DNA of 64,000 nucleotides from Anthopleura xanthogrammica (GCA_964019055.1 OZ025214.1:8494858-8558857), one strand, 5' to 3'; positions 1 to 10,981 are shown, counted from the stretch's first letter. Notes: generated by a model from the sequence alone, not told the origin. Numbers and translations: made by a program.

Positions 1-55
1 TTTATTTCTTCACACTTATCGATTATCAATAGCATATAACAGTCCATTGCCCTAC

Positions 56-3000
56 CTTTTTGCAGAGGTAACAGCAAACTGACATGCCATCTCAACTTTC
101 TTAGCCTTTATTCTTCTGGTTTTGATGTACTTTGTCCATGCTCCAAATTGCTTTTCTTGTGATTTTCTTTTGGCTTTTAAAAATTCAAAATTTTGTAAAT
201 ATAGAACAGTTCCCTTGAATGGCATGAATGCACACCATGTGTACTGTATTCAGTTAGTCTTGTATGCACAGGGCGGTAAGGGATTTTGGCGTGAAATCGT
301 GAACAGGGTATTTTAATTTTCGTAATCTGTGATGAGCATGTTATAAACATTGTTAAATCTTGAATTTTCTCGAATTTGAGCATTTGATAATTTCCGTCAG
401 CCGTGACCATCCTTTTTTAATTTAATTTGTGAACTGTGCCTAGACCCCCTTTAACTGCCCCTGTATGCAGTGTGACATGTGCAGAACACCCGCTACTTAA
501 GTTTGAGACTAATGAAGCTGTTAAACAATTAAATCCAATACCTTGTCATCCAAGAATAGTCAACAATGAATTTGTGAATTTATTCTAATGCATGGGTGGC
601 ATAGCGGTGAGAGCACTCACCTCTCACCAAACCGACCCAGGTTCTAGGATTTTTCTCCAGTTTTCCTCCCTCCATAAAAATCAACTTCCAAATTGTAAAG
701 TGATCTATCGGTTGCCTTGTAATTGGGCCCTTGACCTGTAAGGCTTTCTGTCCACCTCAGAGTGGTAAAGTTCATAGAATTTTTAGTACTGTCACTGTCA
801 GTATGTAGCAGTCATAATTTGCAACATACCATACTGGACGGCCCTGTTTTCCTTGCCTTTTTTGACCTTTTCTTGCATAACATATGACCTCCAAGCCCTC
901 CATGCCTTCAGCCAAGTCCTATACCTAAACAACAAGAACAACAACAAGAATTGATTTTTGCTAAGGGCAGAAATTAAACCAGAGAACCTGGAGAAAAACC
1001 TTGAAGCACAGGAGATAACCAACAAGCCACTCTACTCACACATAACACCAATTCCACCCATGCTTCCTTAAATATTTAATGAACAATTGATGTGAATAGA
1101 GGCATGAAAAGAAAACCTGTAATACCCTGACCTAATGGCCTAATGACTGGTGAAAAATAAAATTCTTTTAACATGATTTCTGATTAAAGGTCGGAGAAGA
1201 TAAAAATAATTAGAAGGGATTAATCAAATAAATAAAATTAATATTAAAGCTTTTATTCATACACACTCCTTACTACATTTCAGTATTCTATACACACTAC
1301 TCTCTACTCACATGTTGATTTTTACTGAGGGAGGAAAACCAGACAAACCGAAGAAAAACCATGATGGCAAGGCAGAGAACAACACATCAAACAAACTCAA
1401 TGCACATGTGGTGACCGCAGGGCTCGAATCAGCGACCCGAGCCATTTGACTTACAGTGGTGAAAGGCGAAACCACACGAAATGAAATGGAAAAACAAAGA
1501 AAAGAAAACTGACATAAAGAACTTGGGACTTGAAAGAAGAGTACTTCTGTTCCATACCTGTTATGATATTCAGCCCTGATATTGAGCTTCCATCCTTTTC
1601 TGCCCGTCCACCAAATATCTTGCCATACTTGCATAACATGATGCTTGACTTTATTGTTGTAATGAATTCTAGAGAGAGAGAAAAACAAAACCCCAGTGTA
1701 CAGTTACTTGAAAACAAATGATTATTAGGTATTAAGAGTATACTGTTGACTATAACACATTAGACAGTGCATGTTCCTGACATGTATTGTCACTCTATTT
1801 TGACCAAAGGTTTGTAAATAGACCTCATCAGCTTGGGGTAATGTTGTCCCATTTCAGACCACGTGTCATTCTCTTGAGAATAAGATTCTTTGTTTGAGTT
1901 GTATCCATATTCATGTATCTTCTCATGCACAACCGTTAAACAATGAAATGATACTCTGGGGAATGACACGTAGTCTGAAATGGGACAACATTACAGTACA
2001 CCCAAGCCGATGAGGTCTATTGTTACACGACTTAAGACGTTTTGAGGATGCTGTATACATTACAAAGTGACCATCAACAAAAGATGTAATCTTCAGGGCC
2101 CTCAAACGATCCATAATTCTATAATAGCTTGATCACACAAAAGGAAGAAAAGTTTTCATTTGAATAATTAATTTGACTTAATAAAGAGGGCTCAATCCTC
2201 AGCATACATTTTACATATATTATTTAAAATCTATGCCAAGGATCGAGCCCTCTTTATTAAGTCAATGTAACAAGAAAAAAAACTTGAAATAGCTGCAGTT
2301 GTATTACATTAATAATCACCTGGCAGCATATGGATGGACTCTTCCATAAACATTTCTCATCCAAAGGAATAAAAATTTCCTTGCAAGGCACCTACAACAC
2401 AAATATTAATGCTAGTTACCGGTACATCATATTTTCAATATTGTGTCATTATTGGTGTAGGAAAAGAATAACAATCATGTTATGTGTAGTAAGAAAGTCC
2501 TAGTGGTCAGTAGAAGTATACTTCATTACCAGTCTTACTCTTGTGTCAGCACAGGGAGCCCAAATTTGTTCATGTTCCAGTACTGATTAGAGTAAATGAA
2601 GTATACTTTTACTGACCACTAGACAGAGCTTTCTTTTTGATTTGCTGTGAGTTTCTTTTGTTTTGCATTGTGGACCACCGTACATGTATATAAGAGATTC
2701 CACGCTTGGTAAACAACATGCAACAAAACTTTTATCAACCTTTTTTTGTAATTAGCTGTATATCAGTGAATGGTGTAACAATTCATCCAATTTGAAATAC
2801 TCAAGGTAGTACTAGACTTTTTCAATCTTATATTCATAATCACCTTATTCTCAGTTCCTGTTCTCTACTATCCTTGTTCCAGTTATATTCCTGTTCTTTT
2901 GTCTGCTTCCTTCTTTCTGTCTGACGTACAACACCTTTATCTTTGCCTTTCTCTGTTCTAGTTCTTCAAATAAAAAAACACATCACATAAACAAAATATA

Positions 3001-4430
3001 ACAAATACTATGCAATTATTATTAACCATTCTGAGGAGTAATAATAACTATTAGCGCCCCATCACATGAAAGATCACACCAAAAATATTAGTTTTACCAA
3101 GTTTTAGAATGTTTAAGTGAATACTGACTGATTAAAAGGCTTTAAGCAAACCGTAAAAATAAAATAGAATGCATGGTTTAGGGGGATGTGATGTACTCAA
3201 ACCCCATACTTAACACTTATTGATGGGACCGAGGGAAGCAGTACGTGTGTCTTATGTGGTCTAGAGACGACAATATTTCTTGATGCAATTAGTTGAGAAG
3301 GGGACAAGATTCTGGCTTCTGGTCAGTAGGGTTTCCCAGAGCCTACTATTTGGTTAATGAGTAGGGTCTGGGAATGACAATGAACTGTACCTTGTTTTTG
3401 AAGAAGCACGTTTGGGTTGATTAAAAACTTTTTGATCTGACAAAACAAAAACAAAAACAAAAAATTACTAAATTCATATAACAGTAAAAACCAACTAGTT
3501 CAACCAACTTAATGGCTTTGTGGAGTAATCAAGTACAGCCTTGTAGATGTAGATGTGGATTCTAGTTGGATATGCTCTAGCCAATCACAGCACACGAAAC
3601 TCTATATTCCAGGGCTTGAAATAAGGGCCGGTCAACAGGCAATGTTCAGCCACAGAATTGGAACTTGTCCAGTCAAATCTTTGTCTAGCCTCCTTTGATG
3701 TTATTTGTGTAGTTGGGGAGGGATAAGAGACTGACACAAATAATGTCTACAAAGGAAGCTAATCTTTGTTGTGCCAATCATTTTCGCTGGTCATATACAC
3801 GTTGTTGAGTAGACGAGTCATAACAAACTCGGCCCAGGCAGTTTGAAGCTGCACGCTGAAATGTGTGGGCTTTTTTGTTGCTTCCATCAGTTTTTAGGCC
3901 AAGCTGTGCTTGCTGAGCAACTAACAACTTGCAATCAATAGCTTTTCTCCAAACTTGGCAGACAGAATTATGACAAACTATTTACCAATGATATGAATTT
4001 TCATGGAAATCAATGGATACTTGAGTGAGAGGCTTGATTGAATTTTTTATTTTCCATGGAATTTTGTAAACAAAATTTGATTTTCCCGCCATAAAATTTA
4101 AAGAAATTTTAACAGCTAATAAGCTTATTGGAGTCTTGAGTTTATTAAAACAAGTTTGCAAGTGTTTTATCACGTACCAGTAGCTTGTTTTCCATAAGGA
4201 TTTTCACTTTCCTCTTTAGGGAATATTCCTTGTGCTCGAATGGTTAAATGTGAAGTCAACTCTTGTAAAATTGCTTTCTTTGCTCCGACGCGGGCAGTCT
4301 TGTTGTCTTTTGCTGCAAACTCTGCGGCTTTTTTCTTCACAGACGATAGGGATAGCAGCTTAGGCTGTGCAGCGGTGGTGTATCGCTCATTACGTCCCTT
4401 TACCAGCTTGCCAGGACTGTCTTTCTGCAT
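56..4430 (-). CDS. SFI1: SFI1-like centrin-binding centrosomal protein (partial)
   Basis: Coding blocks on the minus strand: 4430-4178 (probable first exon, starts M-Q-K-D), 2957-2844, 2391-2320, 1668-1558, 924-830 and 115-56. Four junctions (2844/2391, 2320/1668, 1558/924) are phase-perfect with AG/GT sites. The joined middle reads ...LRIRCLARKFLFLW..., then HPYAARIHYNNKV, WKLNIRAEYHNRYRTW and KAWRAWRSYVMQEK. This matches the N-terminal region of animal SFI1 (LRIRC-ARKFLYLW-GRV-, then W..W...H repeats). Known role: Sfi1 repeats form a long helix that binds centrins at centrioles. Gaps: phases do not close between 4178 and 2957 or between 830 and 115, so at least one exon is unseen in each. 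The 4430 exon is basic and Lys-rich and could be an alternative first exon. The 3' part lies outside the window. Identity is well supported; exon completeness is not. Confidence 0.82.
593..790 (+). repeat. tRNA-derived SINE
   Basis: The segment starts GGGTGGCATAGCGGTGAGAG (A-box-like) and has a B-box-like ACCCAGGTTCT about 50 bases later. A tail follows with TTTTTCTCCAGTTTTCCTCC and ATAAAAATCAACTTCC. It lies in an SFI1 intron. Two minus-strand relatives follow at 955-1025 and 1290-1465, so this is a family. Confidence 0.7.
955..1025 (-). repeat. SINE 3' fragment
   Basis: Reverse complement contains GGTTTTTCTCCAGGTTCTCT followed by GGTTTAATTTCTGCC, the same tail module as the SINE at 593-790 without its tRNA-like head. 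It sits in the SFI1 intron between 924 and 1558. Confidence 0.5.
1290..1465 (-). repeat. tRNA-derived SINE, minus copy
   Basis: Reverse complement carries a B-box-like GATTCGAGCCC, then a GTTTGTTTGATGTGTTGTTC linker, then GGTTTTTCTTCGGTTTGTC and CCTCCCTCAGTAAAAATCAA. Layout is the same as the copy at 593-790. It lies inside the SFI1 intron upstream of exon 924-830. Confidence 0.6.
1819..2024. repeat. MITE-like inverted repeat (AATAGACC family)
   Basis: The left arm TAGACCTCATCAGCTTGGGG, then GTTGTCCCATTTCAGACCAC, recurs inverted at the right end (GTCTGAAATGGGACAACATT ... AGCCGATGAGGTCTATT). It resembles the element at 6115-6290 in its CCCATTTCAGACCA core and TAGACC ends. It lies within an SFI1 intron. 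Confidence 0.7.
2165..2268. repeat. Short palindromic element
   Basis: TTGACTTAATAAAGAGGGCT plus CAATCCT at the left is mirrored by AGGATCGAGCCCTCTTTATT AAGTCAA at the right, with about 45 bases between. It is a foldback element in the SFI1 intron just 3' of exon 2391-2320 on the minus strand. Confidence 0.75.
2493..2635. repeat. Palindromic element
   Basis: AAGAAAGTCCTAGTGGTCAG ... GAAGTATACTTCATT at the left pairs with AATGAAGTATACTTTTACTG ACCACTAGACAGAGCTTTCTT at the right. Stem is about 35 bp with small mismatches. It is in the SFI1 intron between 2391 and 2844. Confidence 0.7.
3608..3850. repeat. Possible member of CAGGGCTTGAAATAA family
   Basis: CCAGGGCTTGAAATAAGGGC at 3610 resembles the terminal sequence of inverted-repeat elements at 50997-51187 and 61641-61812. 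No clear matching right end was seen here, so this is a fragment or solo end. No coding exon was found in 2958-4177 although SFI1 needs one. Confidence 0.35.
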
Positions 4431-4774
4431 TCCTACTGCTCAAAACTATAAAAGTTTGAAGTAACTTCGTCGACTTCGTCCTCGTCTCGCCTCCATTTTG
4501 GTAAGAAATTGGCTGTCCGACGATCCCACGATGCTGTCCGACAGTGAAACGATTTTTAGCCGACAAGAATACGATTTTGGGTCGAGAGGAGGTCGAGAGG
4601 TCGGTCGAGACTGTTCGGTATTTTTTGCTTGCTGATAGTGAAAAGTGATGTTCATTTTCAAATATCTTTCATTTCTTTCAGCATAAAATGCCAACTGACC
4701 GATGAAGTTTCCCTAAAAACCGCCCAAATGCACAGAAAAAATCGCAATAATTAATTAATGTTGACTAAATTTCG

Positions 4775-4905
4775 ATGTTGTCAAAACAAGATTCCATATT
4801 TCATAATCATATGGATATTTTGACATTTTTATAGATAATTTATTTTAATGTTGAATGAAATATGAAAAAGGAATACATATCGCACCAAATATTTGCTATT
4901 CATCG
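4775..4905. repeat. Dispersed repeat shared with 12592-12712
   Basis: Segments such as GATTCCATATTTCATAATCA, TTTTAATGTTGAATGAAATA and AAAAAGGAATACATAT occur here, and again in reverse complement with few changes at 12592-12712. No TIR or coding content was recognised. Confidence 0.7.
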
Positions 4906-4921
4906 GGCTTTTTGACCGGGG

Positions 4922-5848
4922 TTGGTAACGTTACCTTACATATAGGGGCGATGGGGAGGGGAGGGGTAGTATCAAAACAACGTTACCTTACATATAGGGG
5001 CGCCTTTCATATTTATTTTGAGATTTGCCCGCAGGCTGGTGCTGTACAATAGGACACGAGTGGTTCTTTTACGTCCCTCCGATGCAGGGTTAGGTAGTGT
5101 GGAGAGACGGGACCGCCATTTTACGTGGTCATCCGAGCCACGGGAAGGTCTAACCGTTTGTAGATTGTAATTACAAAGGCAGCACCTTCTCCTCAGTTAT
5201 TTTAAGACCCTGAGGGTTGGTCCGGCCGGTCCGGGGCTTGAACCCACGACATCCCGCACGAAAGTCCGGTGCTCAACCAACTGAGCCAACCGGGTGGCGA
5301 TGGGGAAAGGAAAGGTGGTATCCAAACAACGTTACCTTACATATAGGGGCGCCTTACATATAGGGGCGATAGGGAGGGGAGGGGTGGTATCCAAACAACG
5401 TTACCTTACATATAGGGGCGCCTTACATATAGGGGCGATGGGGAGGGGAGGGGTGGTATCCAAACAACGTTACCTTACATATAGGGGCGCCTTACATATA
5501 GGGGCGATGCGGAAGGGAGGGGTGGTATCCAAACAACGTTACCTTACATATAGGGGCGCCTTACATATAGGGGCGCCTTACATATAGGGGCGATGGGGAG
5601 GGGAGGGGTGGTATCCAAACAACGTTACCTTACATATAGGGGCGCCTTACATATAGGGGCGATGGGGAGGGGAGGGGTGGTATCCAAACAACGTTACCTT
5701 ACATATAGGGGCGCCTTACATATATGGGGCGATGGGGAGGGGAGGGGTGGTATCCAAACAACGTTACCTTACATATAGGGGCGCCTTACATATATGGGGC
5801 GATGGGGAGGGAAGGGGTGGTATCCAAACAACGTTACCTTACATATAG
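4922..5848. repeat. Tandem repeat, unit about 73-74 bp
   Basis: Unit consists of GGGGCGATGGGGAGGGGAGG, GGTGGTATCCAAACAACGTT and ACCTTACATATAGGGGCGCC. About eight full or near-full copies occur, with one extra short CCTTACATATAGGGGCG module near 5570. The array is split by a SINE at about 5006-5294. Open frames across it are repeat artefacts, not genes. Confidence 0.9.
5006..5294 (-). repeat. tRNA-derived SINE inserted in tandem array
   Basis: On the minus strand it begins GGTTGGCTCAGTTGGTTGAG, then CACCGGACTTTCGTGCGGGA and GTGGGTTCAAGCCCCGGACC. These are a tRNA-like head with A box (TGGCTCAGTTGG) and B box (GGTTCAAGCCC). The tandem array resumes on both sides, so the insertion is later than the array. 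This family looks different from the SINE at 593-790. Confidence 0.8.
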
Positions 5849-6114
5849 GTAACCTTAAAAAATATCATAAAGTCGGGCAGAAATTCCTACACCTACAAAA
5901 ATCTATTTTCTCATGCGTTAGAAAAATTAACTTTTCTTTAAAAAAATGATATAACGTAGATTTTTAGAAGTTCTTTCAATTAAGCATGATAAAAGTATAG
6001 AGTCCCGTGAAAAATTTGAGGGTTTTGCCCTGTTGAAGTTCAAAACGTGTATGGTTCCTCGGCGGTTTTTTTGCGCGATCGTGGGCTCAAATCGAGCGGC
6101 AAATTCTAGGTAAG

Positions 6115-6290
6115 AATAGACCTTTTCAGCTTCGTTGTTTGTTGTGCCCATTTCAGACCATGTGATGCCACTCTTGGGAGCTGATTCTTTCATGTGTTAA
6201 TATTTTATCAAAAGAACATTTCTCAAGGGAATGTCATGTGGTCTGAAATGGGCAATTTGCATACGAAGCTAAAAAGGTCTATTCTATTAA
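6115..6290. repeat. MITE-like inverted repeat (AATAGACC family)
   Basis: The left end AATAGACCTTTTCAGCTTCG with TGCCCATTTCAGACCATGTG is mirrored by CATGTGGTCTGAAATGGGCA and CGAAGCTAAAAAGGTCTATT. Termini resemble 34668-34770 and 52898-53217. Confidence 0.8.
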
Positions 6291-7480
6291 AAAACCAAAT
6301 TTCACTTTTTACCGCTTTTTTGAGTCGAAAAATTGCGATTTTTGTAAAACTCGCCCTAGTCTCCACTCGGAGACAATTTTCGACCATTTAGGGACTTCAA
6401 AATTCAAGTAGATAACATAGTCAAAGCATTTCGAGATTCATAGTTCATAATGACCTGGAAACAGGGGAGTAAATTAACCCCTACACAGAAAATAAGTTGG
6501 CTTAAGATATTGTGCTATGCTTTTATCAGCTTGATCAAGCTTGTAAATATTGACATCCGTATGAAAGGTGGGGCATTGCTTTACTCTGAAAAACTACTTA
6601 ATCGGCTCACAGATAAAGTACCATACAAATTCTCTTATCTGCACGCAGACCATACGCTTCTTCTTATTATTATTTCTTGAAATTCAAACTTGAAATGAAT
6701 ACTTGAAATATTCATGTTCTTCTTTCAATAATTCTAATTACCGCGCAAAAAAACAAGCGCGCATTTAAATCAAGCACACAATAAAATGGCGCGGGAAATT
6801 GGTTGAACCGTTCTAATAGCACCAATCACCCGTAAAAGCAGTTCAAGCGAAAGGCGCGGGCGAACTTAGGGGCATGCCCCCCCGAAAATTTTTGAAAATG
6901 AAGCCCCTCGGAAATGCGATTTCCAGTGATTTGAGGGGCAATCGTAACATATTTATAAAGTTCGTGTGATTATCTTTGACTGACCTGTGCTAGCGCGATA
7001 TTATTTTTTCGAACAGAAGAGCGTGCTCGATATTTTTTGGGGGGGATTTAGGCAACCCCCCATTAACTATTTAATGAATTATCACTTAGAACATGTTTTG
7101 ATGACTGGCGTTCACGCTTATTAGATGCAAACGACTATATTCCCGCTGGATTTCAATTTCAATAGAAGATATTTAACTTAACACTCAATTGCAAAATATC
7201 CCGCTGGAGTTAATGTTTAAAATTAGCAATTGCCTAACACTCAAAATATACTTAACATTATTAAACTCTCCTAGCCTGGGGTTTTTTCCCCTCTCTCGCT
7301 CCTTGATAGCAATGTGAAAAGTGTTTTGTTGAATTAAGCTATTATGTTTGTCATATATAGATGCAATTCGTCTCGAATGATTTGCTTCCAACCATTCGTG
7401 TTTAACAGTGTTTCGCGCCAGTTAGTTTTCGCGGCTGTTTTAACAAATAATGTGCATTACTAATTCACCATGATACTCGT
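6291..7480. other. Intergenic, no gene seen
   Basis: No ORF with coding character or convincing exon was found. Around 6850-7080 there are G/C-rich patches typical of degenerate repeats (GGGGCATGCCCCCCCG and others). The stretch upstream of 7492 is presumably promoter DNA of the cysteine-rich peptide gene. Confidence 0.4.
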
Positions 7481-7491
7481 CTATATAAACT

Positions 7492-7559
7492 GACAACAGA
7501 GCAGGCAGTTATCAGTTGCTGAATTGGATCCTGACAGTAAGAACAAATCTTCTTCAAAG
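7492..7559 (+). promoter_or_regulatory. Candidate TATA box and 5' UTR exon of the Cys-rich gene
   Basis: TATATAAA at 7492-7499 lies about 25-30 bases before a likely start near 7522. The untranslated exon ends ...CTTCTTCAAAG at 7559, followed by donor GTAAGCC. The next exon opens at 9766 after CTGTTTCAAG, with the ATG 41 bases inside it. Inferred from signals only; no transcript evidence. Confidence 0.5.
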
Positions 7560-8332
7560 GTAAGCCATGCATGTACAACTATTAGCTGACCATTGAGATG
7601 TTTAGACAAATATTTTCAAGATAAAATAGTAGTAATCGTTATTATTATTGAAATGGTTAAATCACTTTTTGCATAGTACGACATTAAATTTACTCAGAAA
7701 GAAGACAGTTTTTCGATGTTTAGATCAAGTTAATGTCAACAAAGTTTTCCCGCTTTTTTTGTGTGTACCTGATTGTCCTGATTACTATCACAGTTAGCAC
7801 AAGCTATATATGAGAATGCTTAGGAGCCGATTGATATCTGCGAAGTATTTAAAAAAATACTAGAAATGTAATAAATCACATTTCATTTCTACCTAACTGT
7901 TCTTTATCTTTAATTTCATCGTTGGGAAAGGTTGCAAGTCTTTCTAGTTGAACTGATTTGAGCGAGTTATGCGCTTTTGAATTTTACCCTAGCTATTACC
8001 AAGTCGACTCACTTTGAAACCAAATAAATCGCTCCATCGATATTCCACGAAATGTTCTCTACCAGAAATCGTTTATCGATAAATTTCCTGAATCTGATGG
8101 ATTTTGATCTCTTTCGCCTGATTATTTCGGTCTCAAAATTGCCGATTTATGATTCTTCCACGACGACGCGTAACGATGCAGAGACACCAGAGACACATTT
8201 TCAACGGTCGTGAGCAAATTTAAAACTGGTCGGATGGGGGGTTCGGAAATGTAACGACGAAATTTTAACGCTCTCCAACACAACTTTAAAGTCTAAAATT
8301 TGAAAAAGATAACCTGCTATTCTTATAAGTAA

Positions 8333-9060
8333 TAGCATGACTTGAGGGTGATTAATGATTAAATGTCCCCGAAAGCCGAGGGAGGTTTTGCTGAAGTCCC
8401 GACGACGTAGGCGGAGGGACTTTAACTAAACCTCCCGAGGCTTGAGGGGACATTTAATCACTAATCACCCGAAATGTCATGCTATTAGTTTGTAATATTA
8501 TGATTACCGAGGAATAAAACTGCTCTTAGGAAATACGGTTAGCTTTCGTACGATGCATAAATTACAAAGTTTTACAAAGCTGTTGATTTGCGGCACACTT
8601 TAGGGAATTTGCCTTTGTTAAATGAGACAATGCCGAATTGAACCAGCATTCCTTCAATCGTGGTGCTTTATCCTAATTCACTTTGGTTGGCCTAGAGCGG
8701 TTATAATGACAGTGTTTTCAAACCGTCTTGATTACGTCACAAATCGTAAGAAAAATTCCCGATCTAGTCAACGCATGTGCAAAGATTACTCAATGGGTCC
8801 CAGAAGTGCAGGGGTGTTGAATAGTGTGTAGTGCAGAGTCATTGCCCAAAATTTCCGATTGGGTCAATGCGATCCAGCCATGGTCCCGGTAATTATCAAA
8901 TGAGCTTCCATGCCTCATGAATAGTGATGAGGGATATTTAGACATGAATAGTGATGAGGGATATTTAGACTAAATATCACTATTCATCCAGGAGGATGTT
9001 AGACCTTAAATGTCCCTCTGAAAACAATATATCCCGAGGTAATCATGATATTATGTGATT
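8333..9060. repeat. Composite inverted-repeat element in the 5' UTR intron
   Basis: Bases 8333-8488 form a palindrome (TAATAGCATGACTTGAGGGT ... GATTAATGATTAAATGTCCC against its complement ending GTCATGCTATTA). Downstream, 8690-8890 shares ATGGGTCCCA and GGGTCAATGCGATCCAGCCA with 40290-40380. The segment ends with GTAATCATGATATTATGTGA near 9050. Probably one larger non-autonomous element with internal rearrangement. Confidence 0.6.
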
Positions 9061-9224
9061 AAGCATCAGTCTTCTTTTTCCAAGAAAATACTATAGATAA
9101 ATTTAAGTCTTACCTAGACGATACCTAGACAAGGTTGGAGACTTATGCTAAGTTTCTTTGTAATTGCCTAATTAACTCCGGCACACCTGAGCGAGCAGCA
9201 GTTTGAACTACGCGCCAAAACAAT

Positions 9225-9565
9225 GAAAAAGCAGGGCCGTGGCAGGCGGAAGGGCAGGGGGGCCCCGGGCCCCCCAATAATTTCGGTGTTCTGTATATTG
9301 AACATTAAAATTTTTAGGTGTGTTACTAATACATAGGGCGTTTTAGAATATAACCCAGGAGGCCCGGGTCCTCCCTCTTCAATCGTGCCGGACTTTTTTT
9401 TTTTTTTTTTTTGGTTAGCCGTTTGTTTGAGGTGGGCGTTCTTTTAGGTTGGGGGTTTTGGGTCCCCCTCCCCCCCCCTGTGCCAAAATCCTGGCTATGC
9501 CCCTGTAACTCCCAATACTTTTAACATGGGCCCCCCCCCGATATTTTTGGCCTTGCTACGGCCCT
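9225..9565. repeat. GC-rich dispersed repeat
   Basis: CCCCCCAATAATTTCGGTGT, TATTGAACATTAAAATTTTT and GGGCGTTTTAGAATATA recur at 48540-48712 with small changes. Both copies end in a GCCTTGCTACGG(C/G)CCTG motif. It lies in the 5' UTR intron of the Cys-rich gene. Confidence 0.65.
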
Positions 9566-9806
9566 GAAAAGTCCCTGATGTGTCCATCGATCGTGTGCAA
9601 TGCGAGTGGATTAGGTTTTTGTGGCGAGAAAGCGTTGCCTGACGACCCTAAAAACGGCTGCGGGGGAGACTAGGAGTTTCTTTATTGGAGAAACGAGTGT
9701 TTATTTTTGTAGTATTTTGTAACAAACTTAGTAAAAACTTTTAATTTTACTTATTCTGTTTCAAGACCTCTCGTCGTAGACATACATAATCAAGACTGAC
9801 TGCAAG

Positions 9807-10981
9807 ATGAAAGCCGCTTATGTTATCCTGTTGGTTGTTCTAGCTGCCATTGCTTTGGAAGCAAGGTCTCCTTTGCGGTCTGATGATGATGATGAAAGCA
9901 GACTAGGTATTCAATTCCATTTTGATAAAAGAGAGACCTAAAATGAATCCAATGATTTGTCACTTGAAAGTCGTATTTGTAATACTTGATGTAGCCTGAG
10001 TATCAGGCCTTCGAAGCGGGGAGCCTGGGAAGAGGGGAAAGGGAGGGGGAGGTTCTCTCCCTCCCTTCTCTCTCCCCTCCCCCCTCCCCACCGGAGAGCC
10101 TTGATACTCAGGCTATACTTGATGTAGCTTCAAATTATAGCGACTGCTAATTTCATATCTTTCAGTTCTCACCTCTTATCATTGATTATAATGAATCATA
10201 TATGATTATGAGGATTTCTAATTTCCAATTTATAAGTCAGTCGTTCTTTATTTGCAGAAGCAGCAGAGAGGATGCTAGAACTGGCTTTGGAGCGAAGGGA
10301 ACGTAAGTACAAGTCACCACAGGCTTTAGATTAATACTACCCTTCCTCATCCAAAAATATTCCCCTTCAAATAAGTCACCTTTACTCTATATTAGAAAAG
10401 TTCCAAAGTATAAAGACCTTGTACAATTTCTTTTAGGGTTAGTCTCAAAACAACGTTGGATAGACAGCACGTGGGAATGCAGCTCAATTTAGAGGACAAA
10501 ACAATAGGTTCCAATTCTCAGGAGATTGAAATTCTTTTGTTTTGTCCTCCAAATTGAGCTGCTTTGAAGTCACGTGCAAGGGCTATTCATCCTGGCCCTA
10601 TGTCCTCCAGTAGGGTGGAAACCTCGTTAATATAATTCATGGCATTGTGTATGAATGTGTGCCTAGAAGGGGACCAATTATTGCAAGATTTGTTTTCAAA
10701 ATAGAGTCCATGATCTACCCTTCCCTCTGAAAAACGATCTCCTTAAATATTTGAGGACAGATATCTTACAGAGACCAGATTTTACTTTTCTTTATTAAAT
10801 TTCGATCCTGAAACATCTTATTTCTGGTAATAATATTTCATCTACATGTTTGCTTACAGCCTCCATCTGCCCCCATTGTGCCGCCCAGAAAGCCGGATGT
10901 TATTGTAGCTACAGAAAAAGATGCGTAGACTGGTTCTGTAGAGACACTGGAGCGTGCACTAAATCAAACTGCAAAAACTGA
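9807..10981 (+). CDS. Secreted cysteine-rich peptide precursor
   Basis: Three coding exons: 9807-9906, 10258-10302 and 10860-10981 (TGA at 10979). They total 267 nt, giving 88 residues with phases intact and clean GT-AG sites. Layout: a hydrophobic signal peptide (about residues 1-20, MKAAYVILLVVLAAIALEA), then an acidic propeptide with a run of four Asp and a Glu-rich stretch, then basic Arg-Arg near residue 47. A cationic C-terminal domain follows with eight Cys (a CxxC pair, then a CxC pair, then four spaced Cys). Short acidic pro-region plus Cys-rich basic mature domain is the general plan of cnidarian antimicrobial and toxin precursors. I do not recognise a named family, and the Cys spacing does not match damicornin or aurelin as I know them. 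Eight Cys would allow four disulfides. Function is inference. The 3' UTR appears spliced (donor after 10990, acceptor at 11109). Confidence 0.75.
9983..10127. repeat. Hairpin element with 12-bp flanking direct repeats
   Basis: TACTTGATGTAG occurs at 9983-9994 and again at 10116-10127. Between them are inverted ends AGCCTGAGTATCAGG and CTTGATACTCAGGCT around a purine/pyrimidine-rich centre. This is the form of a recent insertion with target duplication inside intron 1 of the Cys-rich gene. Confidence 0.7.
10459..10585. repeat. MITE family A, copy 1
   Basis: GGAATGCAGCTCAATTTAGA and GACAAAACAATAGGTTCCAA pair with TTTGTCCTCCAAATTGAGCT near the right end. The outer ends have decayed (TAGACAGCACGTG). 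It lies in an intron of the Cys-rich gene. Confidence 0.85.

Noticed and set aside
3985..4019. Possible SFI1 exon (CTCACTCAAG / GTAAATAG) encoding SIDFHENSYH
   Set aside because: Its two-base overhang TG followed by the A of exon 2957 creates a TGA stop, so it cannot join as needed.
5227..5294. tRNA gene
   Set aside because: Head matches A and B boxes, but it lacks a convincing complete cloverleaf and is followed by a SINE body within a tandem array; called SINE.
5294..5778. Plus-strand frames with repeated GVVSKQRYLTYRGALH
   Set aside because: Translation of the 74-bp tandem repeat; broken by unit-length changes and without any gene context.
4922..5848. CRISPR-like array
   Set aside because: Repeats are directly adjacent with no unique spacers, and the DNA is clearly eukaryotic.
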